Assembly: GCA_030674185.1 (NCBI GenBank)
Contig: JAPXFY010000026.1
Coordinates: 50,923,746 to 50,987,745, forward strand
Direction: 5' to 3'
Length of the DNA: 64,000 bases
From: Monoplex corrugatus
Taxonomy: Eukaryota; Mollusca; Gastropoda; Littorinimorpha; Ranellidae
Shown: positions 56,233-64,000 of the stretch, one piece after another
How positions within the stretch are numbered: position 1 is the stretch's first letter
Layout: each line of letters begins with the position of its first letter
The notes under the pieces: generated by a model
Database searches by the model: none
What the model was told of the DNA's origin: nothing
What the model saw: only the letters and a program-made list of their open reading frames with translations
Program-made: the position numbers and the translations under genes

Positions 56233-57500
56233 GTGAGTTTGTTTATTTGCTTTATATATTACATTTTATCGCACTTATTCGACAGGTAGGGTCCCCAGAA
56301 AATCTTTGTTTGCTCGTTGCCGACAAGTAAACCTGAAATTTGTATTATGTTGTCAGTGTTAAAGTGTATCTATTTTAATTGACATACGAACGTTTTCCAC
56401 TGTAGGGCGTCACAAATTTCAAGAATCATCAAACTGTATTTATTTTTCGCCTGTGATGTTGATCGTGTTGATACACGTCAAAATCACGGGAATTTCACTT
56501 CATGATGTTCATGGCGTGTCTTTTTCGGTTGAATGAGGAGTATATTCAGAAGTACTATGTGAGAAAAGATTTAAACAGACGTTAAGTAAGTACTCATGAT
56601 CGTGGGTCGATTAAATTCTTCGTACATGTGAAATGTTTGATGTATTGTGCCAGATCTTGCAGCCTGACTATTGATTCATTGATGAGAAGTCGACTTGTAG
56701 AGCTCTCCCTAACTTGGCCTAAGGCAGACCAACACACGAACGTTCTCTTTGCTGATCTCAACTTCTAGAACTCCGTTGGTTTTCCTCATTGAATCGAGTC
56801 TCCTGTAATTTTAACGTTTAGTTAAAGTATCAGATGGTTAGAAGGCGGCCTCCTAACGGTATAACGGGCATCGTGCATGGAATCGGTCTGGCAATGTAGG
56901 CCTACATGTCTCAAGCGTTGAAAGGAAGCGCCTGGGTGTGGTGAGGAATTTCTGAGCGATTTGAGAGGTCAAGAATAGGCCTATAGGCTGTATTTATGCT
57001 ACAGGGCCTAGGCCAAGAGGCTTAGGCTATCTGTATAAACCACATCAAACTTTCAAAGACCAATTTATTGTCTGAATCATTGCTCTTTGTATTGCTCTCT
57101 TGAAAACAAATGCACACACACCAGGTGTGGAGAAGATAAAGATTTTCTACCGGCCAGCCGGGCTAGTGGATTTTAAGATCATCTAGCCCACAGATATTTT
57201 CACTAGTCTGACATGTTCCCCAGAAATACAGTAAAATTCTGTATGTTCATGACCAAAGATATTCAGCAGAATAAGCCATTGTTACAACAAAGGTGGTCAA
57301 ATTTTCTGCTGGAGACTTTCATCGTGGGGGGTGGAGTGTGATCAAGTGACAACGTGAAGATTTAAAGGCAGATGATTGATCTCAAAGTTTACATGGATTC
57401 TCTGAGTAAGATAGAATTTTTAAGTTTAATATAGGCTACATTTATAATCATTATCTTTTCGCTTACTTAGCCCAAGATTATTTTAGTCCAACTGATCGTT
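56233..57500. other. Unique sequence, possible first intron
   Basis: Few repeats and no coding exon recognised. A few TAGGCCTAC-type palindromes and a short ACCGGCCAGCCGGGCTAG stretch at about 57,150. Confidence 0.5.
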
Positions 57501-57639
57501 ATGTTTTTCAAATTACTTAGTCATTGTACAATATTTTTCCCGTTTCATAATTTTAATCGCTTACTTTTAAAGTGGGACTGTGTGAGGGAGAGAAAGAGAC
57601 GAGAGTATAAAACCATTGTTGTTGTATATATGTGTTATG

Positions 57640-57640
57640 T

Positions 57641-57689
<49 letters not shown>

Positions 57690-57690
57690 A
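57640..57690. repeat. (GT)n microsatellite
   Basis: Uninterrupted GT run of about 45 bases. Confidence 0.95.
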
Positions 57691-58344
57691 TGTGTGTGCG
57701 CTTGACTTCTGCAGTGCAGTGCGAAGGGAAAACACTTTGAAAATATGTAATCCACCGTAACTGAAATGTATGTCTTGAGAGACAAGTGACGCTAATGCAA
57801 AAAAAATATCAAGTAGCACCTATGTCTTTTCAACTAGTTTCTGTGATGTATCATCTTATCAAGTGATGCATCAAATTTGCTCGTCTCTCAAATTTCCTTG
57901 CCAATAGTGTACACAATCTCTTCCCCTCCCCATCCCTGATCTTGATAAGACATGTATAGCCTATGTTGTATTATTTTCTCTGGTTTCCGTATTTAATTAG
58001 AAGCTTCTAATTGTTCGACCAAAACTGACAGAGTGGGCAAAAGGTCACGAGTCTATAAATGCTCGATTGTTTTGCACCGACTCCCATCACTAACAGGCCT
58101 ATGGGAAGAAAGAGTTGTCTTTCCCTAGGTAGCCTCATTTTCATGCGAACGTTGGCAGACTCAATCATTGCAGACGAAATCAGTTGGTGGATCAGAAAGT
58201 TTGAAAAATCAAAATTATAGCTGCAGGGGTCAGAATTGTCACTCGCCCAGCGGACTAGGAGTTATTGATTTTGACTCACCCGACGGGTCTTTTACTCGCG
58301 CCTCGGGTGACCGAGTGAGTGGATTTTGTCAGCCCTGCAACACT

Positions 58345-58432
58345 TACTTGCACACACACATGCACACATACACACGCACACATACGCACACATACGCACA
58401 CACACGCACGCACACACACGCACACACACACA

Positions 58433-58480
<48 letters not shown>

Positions 58481-58525
58481 AATGCATGCACACACACATG
58501 CACACACACACACATATGCATACAC
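58345..58525. repeat. (CA)n microsatellite with CG interruptions
   Basis: CA repeat about 180 bp long with scattered CACG and CATG units. Confidence 0.95.
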
Positions 58526-59419
58526 CGTGACGCACAATAAAAATGTCATTTGTTCTGCATTCTTTTGTCTATCTGCATGTATCATATGGGTTTTGGGGAA
58601 AGGGGGTCTGTGAAGCGGAGAGAGTGTGATGTTAAGGTCTCTGGCATTCCATCGATCCAGGTATTGGATAGCTTTTAATTTTGGGAGGATATATGTATAA
58701 TGGTGGAGTCCAACAACGAAGTTAAAGTAGCAATGCCGCATGAAAAATTGAAATTAGGTTTCGAGTTAAAAAAAATTATATGGTTTTGAAGATACTGTTA
58801 TTCTGAGTAAAAAGCAGTTTAAATGTTTCAAATCGGACTAATAGTTCATGAGATATTCCAGTTTGAAGCGTCAAAAATTTCTTAAATTTTGGTACCACAT
58901 TTTAGTGGGACAAAGAAGGACCAGCTGTCACAGAACAAACCCATCAAATGGCATGGTATACTGCTGATTTTGCTGGAAATGACATTCATTTTGTAATTGT
59001 GAGAGACAGACCGGATCAAAAGTCGTGAAATTTTGGTCGTTGATGTATTTTGGTGTGCCGAATTGAATAAAACCATTATGGGAACTCTTTGACAAGCCAT
59101 TTTTGTCTTATTATAGGAAACGTGATGTTTGGCATGTTTTATCAGTGTTTCATTAATAATTGCCCATATTGTATTAACTCTCATAACGCCGTCGGCGACT
59201 AGAGTCGCCTGACGTCACTACTATACTTGAACTCTGCCGTCGACTAAAGTCGCCAGGCAAAGGTGCTTCCCGGTGTCTCCCTTTCACCTTATTTGGTTTC
59301 ATGACATCATATCCTACAGTTAATTAGATGCACGCATGCGCTTCGGGATACTCCATACTTCCTTCACAATGGCGACTGTTTTGTTTTGCACCAGTTTCTA
59401 GTGATTTTTAGCGAAGTTT

Positions 59420-61344
59420 TTGATGATGGAGGTGAACGAAGATTTTTGGGCTGACTTGTTGGATAATGGCGACAGTGACGACGACCAGTTCGAGGGTTTT
59501 ACGGTGGAAGATATCGCAGAATCAGAACTTAGGAGGCTGAAAAAGGAAGATGAAGTGGCAAGATTGACCGCAGATTTTGATAGGTGGAATAGTGGTGGTG
59601 GTGATGCAACAGATGATCCATTTAGTGACGATGACTCGGATGAAGAAGATGAACACGCAGTGACGGATCCTTTCGAGGACTGCTATGACTGTGATTGGTT
59701 GTGTGATTTCAATGAAACTTGTGGGGCCAGAAACATTGATACGAAGGCAAGTGAATATGAGATATTTGCAAAATTTTTCGACGATGAAGTAGTTCAGAAA
59801 CTGGTCGAAGAGACGAACAGATATTACGATCAGGTCATTGCAAAAAGGGGAGGGGTCGAGTCGTTGCCAAAACATTCCAACTTCCGGAATTGGACAGAAA
59901 CAGACGCTCCAGAAATGAGAGCATTTCTTGCTATGCTGCTGTTTATAGGTCTTGTTCGTTTGAGAAGCTATGATATGTACTGGTGCACAGATAGCTTGAT
60001 CAATCTTGAAGCTTTCAGAAAGATCATGAGCAGGAATAGGTTCTCAAATCTTCTGACGTTTCTTCATGCAGCAGACAATGAAGATTCTGATGCCTTGACA
60101 GATCCATCCCACAAGCTGGCATCTATCTCCTCTCTTCTGTTGAAGAAATGGCAACAGTTTTATTATCCACACAGAGAAGTATCAGTGGATGAAACTCTTG
60201 TACCTTTCAAAGGTAGAACCAAGTTACTGCAATACATAAAATCCAAACCACACAAATGGGGAATAAAAGTCTGGACTCTGGCAGATGCCCGCAGTTCTTA
60301 TGTTTGGAACTGGCAATTGTACACAGGCAAAGATGCTAGACCTCTGCAGAGATTTGGCCCAGAATTACCCCCTGATCACCCACAAAATCCCTCTCTCCCC
60401 TCACCCCCAACAAAAAGAAGGCGGCAAGGTGAAAATCAGACTAATTCTGCTGCTGAGCTGACTGATCTTGGTGTAGGTGGCAAGGTTGTCTACCAGCTGA
60501 CCTCTCCGTTGTTTGACAAAGGCCATCATTTGTACTGTGATAATTTTTTCACCAGTCCTGCTCTCTTTGTTGCTTTGGCTGATCAGAAAATTGGGGCATG
60601 TGGGACAATGAGAAAAGACCGTCGTGGTGTTCCTGCAGTTGTGAAAACCAGTAACCCTGCAAAGAATGCTCCCCTGATATTGTGAAACAAGAGAAACTCA
60701 CCTTCATCACTTGGCAAGACAGAAGGCTAGTCAGAGTGTTGACAACCATTCACAATGGATCAACTTTTGAAAAATCAGTGCGATCCAAATTTCATCCTGA
60801 CCACACACGCACTGTAAACCATCCAAAAGCTATCCAGCACTACACACAGTTCATGGGAGGAGTAGACGTTTGTGATCAGCAGGTTTCCTACAGTATGAAC
60901 ATGCATAGATGTCTGAAGTGGTGGAAGAAGGTGTTCATTTGTAATCTGTTAGAGATTTCAGTGGCAAATGCCAAGGTGATTTGGAAGCAATATAATCCAC
61001 GTGCCGGCAATGCTCTAAAAACTGATCGTTTCAGGCTTGCCATCATACATGGCCTTTTGGATGGATTTACATGTCGCAGCTTGCCTTTTCGGAAGCCTGT
61101 GTTGGATCCACCAGCTCGGCTCCTTGATAGACATTTCATTGGATTGAACACACACAAGACATCCAAAGGAAAAAGATCAAAGCCTGACTGTGTTGTATGC
61201 TCTGATAGGAATGTGAAGCGGCACCAAACTTCCTACATGTGCATTGACTGTCGTGTGCCCATGTGTGTTGACCCCTGCTTCCGGAGGTATCATACTTTGT
61301 TGGACTACAAAACAAAGTGTGTGCCTGGGCTTCATGCAGAATGA
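59420..61344 (+). pseudogene. piggyBac transposase with one frameshift
   Basis: The first frame (59,420-60,685, 421 residues) has an acidic N-terminus (EDFWADLLDNGDSDDD, DDPFSDDDSDEED), the RNase H-like core with the first catalytic Asp in VSVDETLVPFKGR and the second in HHLYCDNFFTSP, and the CGTMRKDRRGVP motif. The frame is broken at the C run near 60,671-60,674. The second frame (to 61,344) resumes with KQEKLTFITWQDRR and carries the third Asp region FMGGVDVCDQQ, plus YSMNMHRCLKWWKKVF. It ends in a Cys/His-rich domain (CVVCSDRNVKRHQTSYMCID, CRVPMCVDPCFRRYH), the usual C-terminal zinc-binding module. Combined length of about 640 residues is normal for the family. It is the only visible lesion, so the copy is young or selected until recently. 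Start chosen at 59,420; a two-codon-later Met is equally possible. Confidence 0.93.
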
Positions 61345-61974
61345 AAACAATGGGGATGGGAGAGGGGGGAGAGACACTGACTTAGAATGACTGGCAGAGA
61401 CACAAGGTACAGACAGTGACTCTTTCAGTTGACTGTTTTGTAGTGTTTGCCTGTGTCTTGGCTTTGGTTACTGGCAAGAAATGCATGCATTATTTTATTT
61501 TGTTATAATATTTTCATCTCTTTTTTGTTTGAATTTCTTTTTTATACTAACAGTTGTTTCACATTTTGAGATTGAGTAAGATATGGGTTTTTACTGTCAA
61601 TGCTACCATCAGCCACTAGCACCACCACTACCACCACCACTACTACCAACAACAAAAATAACAATCACACAGCCACTCGGTGTAAATGCTTGTAACTTTC
61701 AACTAGTTTTATGCACTCATTAGACTTTTTCTTACAACCACAGAAAATTTCAAAGCAATCCAGAGTGAAGTGCATTTTTAGTGATTTTTTTTTTCAAGCA
61801 CTCAGTATATGCAAAATGGACAATCGGTTCATCAGAGTGCAGGCTTTCAATCATATTGCAATAAAGGCTAACTGTATTTTATTGTGTTTTATTTCTGTTG
61901 ATTGGATGTATACTTCATTCAAATTGTTAAATGAATTGATTGTGACACCTTTACTATTATTTATGATTTTTTTT

Positions 61975-62025
61975 TTACCACCATCACCACCATCAACCAC
62001 CACCACCACCACCACCACCACCAAC
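61975..62025. repeat. (CAC)n trinucleotide repeat inside the piggyBac 3' region
   Basis: ACCACCATCACCACC repeats over about 50 bases, with a related shorter tract at about 61,612-61,650. Confidence 0.9.
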
Positions 62026-62247
62026 ATCATCACACAAGCAGAAATTCTCAACACACACACTTGTCATTTTCAAACATTTTCATTCATTCATTTTTACACA
62101 AGCACAGAAAATTTCAAAGTAATCCATAAAGAAATACATTTTTAGTGATTTTATGAACAAACTATGTATAAACGGAAGCTTCACCAGAAAATTTACTTGG
62201 TGTACAGCATTCTATTAAGGAAAATAGCTTGGCGCCAGAAGAGTTAA

Positions 62248-63130
62248 TAACAGACAAAAATGAAGCTAGAAACAAAACAATCATTTCAAGAGATATAAAA
62301 TTTTGCTCATCGTTCAAGTGTCTTATTACTGCAAATTAAACCAAAAAAGTCACGACTCGCTACTTCAGTAGTCTTATGAATAACTTTTAATATTTCATCA
62401 GTTTCTGTACATCTAATAGGACATCTGAGAATCAATGACTTCTGGAATCACTGCATGCTTTTATGCTGCAGTCTATCCAAAAATATCATGCGCTCGAAAT
62501 TCTACTAAAAACTAAACACACATACACATGCACACACACATAACACATACACATACATACACACAGAGGAAAACATAACAGTAGCTACTCCAAACAGATT
62601 TTGAGATTTACCTATAGATTTTTTTAAACTATTACCAATAAACAGATCTTTTTATTGTGATTCTAATGATACCAACATTTCTGTATCTCAATTAGGAAAA
62701 AAGTTGCGAATTTTTAAAGATTTAATTTTCACGCGCATTTCTGCGCCAAAGCGCAAATCAACAAAATTGTCATTTTCAGCAGGCTATACAACAGAACTGA
62801 TGTGTATTTTCTGATCAGTTTTGCATTTTTCTTGACATTCCTGTTGCATAGATGATGTTTGATTTTTTTCAGGTAGTTCTTATACAGGGAAAGTGATAAA
62901 ATTTGCTATCAAAAACCAGAAATATCACTTTATCAGGGTTTTTGCCAATGCCCAACTGATACAAAGTATTTAACACGAAAGCATGCCGGAGACACATTTT
63001 CATAACTTTGCTTTCCATTGAGCTAGAAAAATGCTTTTGGTATCACTGGATTCAGCAAAAAAAGACACACTCAACCAGCACACTTTCAAAACTGTAAAAA
63101 TGAAAAAAATTCACATTTATTTGACATTGA
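62248..63130. other. AT-rich stretch without recognised gene
   Basis: Unique AT-rich sequence with a short CA run at 62,517-62,563. I see no exon, RNA gene or transposon end in it. Confidence 0.6.
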
Positions 63131-63287
63131 TTAACCCTTTGACTCTCTTACCCTACCCACTAGCATTCTGTATCGTCACCAGAGATATCAAATCAAAAAC
63201 TTAACCCTTTGAATTCCTCACCCCATCCACCAGCTTCCTACAAGAAGTTGGTGGATAGGGTGAGGAAGTCGGGAGTCAAAGGGTTAA
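63131..63287 (-). mobile_element. TTAA composite hairpin MITE, copy 13 (one outer arm missing)
   Basis: TTAACCCTTTGACTCTCTTA with the arm CTAGCATTCTGTATCGTCAC, then the inner hairpin CCACCAGCTTCCTACAAGAA, ending GGAGTCAAAGGGTTAA. The second outer arm is absent. It therefore ends at the inner TTAA. Confidence 0.85.
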
Positions 63288-63754
63288 TAATTTTATTAAT
63301 TCTCACAAATCGCAAAACTCGGTCACCCATCTGGATAGTGTTTTGACTTCAAGTGCCTGTCAGTATCTAAAGCAGCAGATGATCAATATCACAATTACAT
63401 GTAGCATGGCTGTTATTGTTCCTGTCCACAGATCATCCATGTAATGAATGTGTGTGGACTAAAAAGCCCCAAAATTTCCATTAACAGTACACAGGATTCA
63501 TCACAACATGGCAAGGTGACGCTGTTGTAGCCACTGCACTTTAGATGGATAAACCACAGTCTCAGTTGGACTTGCTGTAGCTTCAACTAAGTAACATTTT
63601 TGTTTTGTACTTGGGAATTCACTGAAACAGAATAAATGTGAGCAGACTAGACAACAGTTCTGGCCATTGTGCTCTGAAGTAATAACTAGTCTGAGTCTTA
63701 ACTGACAAAGTGTGATATACGGTAACTGCAATGATTCACATTTTCTGAACCCCC

Positions 63755-63830
63755 AATAGGACACAGTGTCCTGGACATAGAAAATTAATAGGACACAGTG
63801 TCCTGGCTTTGAAAAAACAATAGGACACCA
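63755..63830. repeat. 32-bp tandem repeat carrying palindrome AGGACACAGTGTCCT
   Basis: The 15-base palindrome starts at 63,758 and 63,790, and its left half recurs at 63,822, exactly 32 bp apart each time. Confidence 0.9.
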
Positions 63831-64000
63831 TTTTTTCGCAAAAAAACAAGTGTTTATTTAAAATAAGTCCAGTAATGCAGAACTCTGATATACCATAAAG
63901 CATTTGCAACAAAAATTACTAATTTTTAGTAATTACATCTTAAACAAAACACAAATGAAATAATCAACAAACAGTTATTGTAAGTTAATACTGAAGTCGC

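Larger units (their letters stand above)
59174..62247 (+). mobile_element. piggyBac-like element, full length (about 3.07 kb)
   Basis: TTAA at 59,174-59,177 and 62,244-62,247 flank imperfect inverted ends CTCTCATAACGCC and (reverse complement of the right end) CTCTTCTGGCGCC, 9 of 13 matching. The left subterminal region has two near-palindromes, GGCGACTAGAGTCGCC and a GTCGACTAAAGTCGCC version, likely transposase-binding repeats. A promoter-like GCACGCATGCGC (NRF1-like) lies at about 59,331. The right subterminal region has a duplicated CAGAAAATTTCAAAG…CATTTTTAGTGATTTT segment (61,741-61,790 and 62,105-62,151) and (ACC)n runs. The transposase lies between on the + strand. Confidence 0.88.

Overview
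This window looks like nuclear genomic DNA of a metazoan, most likely a mollusc (gastropod or other lophotrochozoan). The grounds are short coding exons with GT/AG introns, very abundant (CA)n and (CT)n microsatellites, dispersed tRNA-headed SINEs, RTE-type LINE tails, and mariner and piggyBac elements. No prokaryotic gene organisation is present. The taxon is an inference from genome style, because I could run no search.

The one host protein-coding gene I can support is the 3' half of a classical dynamin (GTPase of endocytic membrane scission) on the + strand, about 4.3-28.2 kb. Eight exons encode the end of the PH domain, the stalk/GED region and the proline-rich tail, and end at a TGA at 28153-28155. 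All exon phases agree. The GTPase, middle and early PH exons must lie upstream of the window. Two of the eight exons (9152-9205 and 9372-9428) are tandem copies of the same segment and look like a mutually exclusive pair.

The dynamin introns are full of mobile DNA: a mariner with intact ends and a broken transposase (1.26-2.58 kb), at least nine copies of a TTAA-flanked composite hairpin MITE, decayed non-LTR reverse transcriptase copies (13.2-14.1, 18.1-18.6, 20.6-20.9 and 27.9-28.0 kb), a piggyBac remnant nested in an older retroposon (22.7-24.7 kb), and several minisatellites.

From 28 to 55 kb I recognise no intact host gene. This part holds SINEs, minisatellites (including a 24-bp array open as an octapeptide repeat), a DUF7869-like pseudogene on the minus strand (41.0-42.05 kb), a partly deleted LINE with a target-site duplication (45.28-47.42 kb), a low-complexity 1.4-kb tract (51.1-52.5 kb) and a perfect 17-bp-arm hairpin (53.1 kb). 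At 55.5-57 kb a microsatellite-poor stretch carries NRF1-, ETS-, CRE- and YY1-like motifs with two nearby 5' splice donors, which suggests a promoter for a gene extending to the right.

At 59.17-62.25 kb lies a complete-length piggyBac element with TTAA ends. Its transposase keeps all the expected acidic residues and a C-terminal Cys/His-rich domain but is broken by one frameshift.
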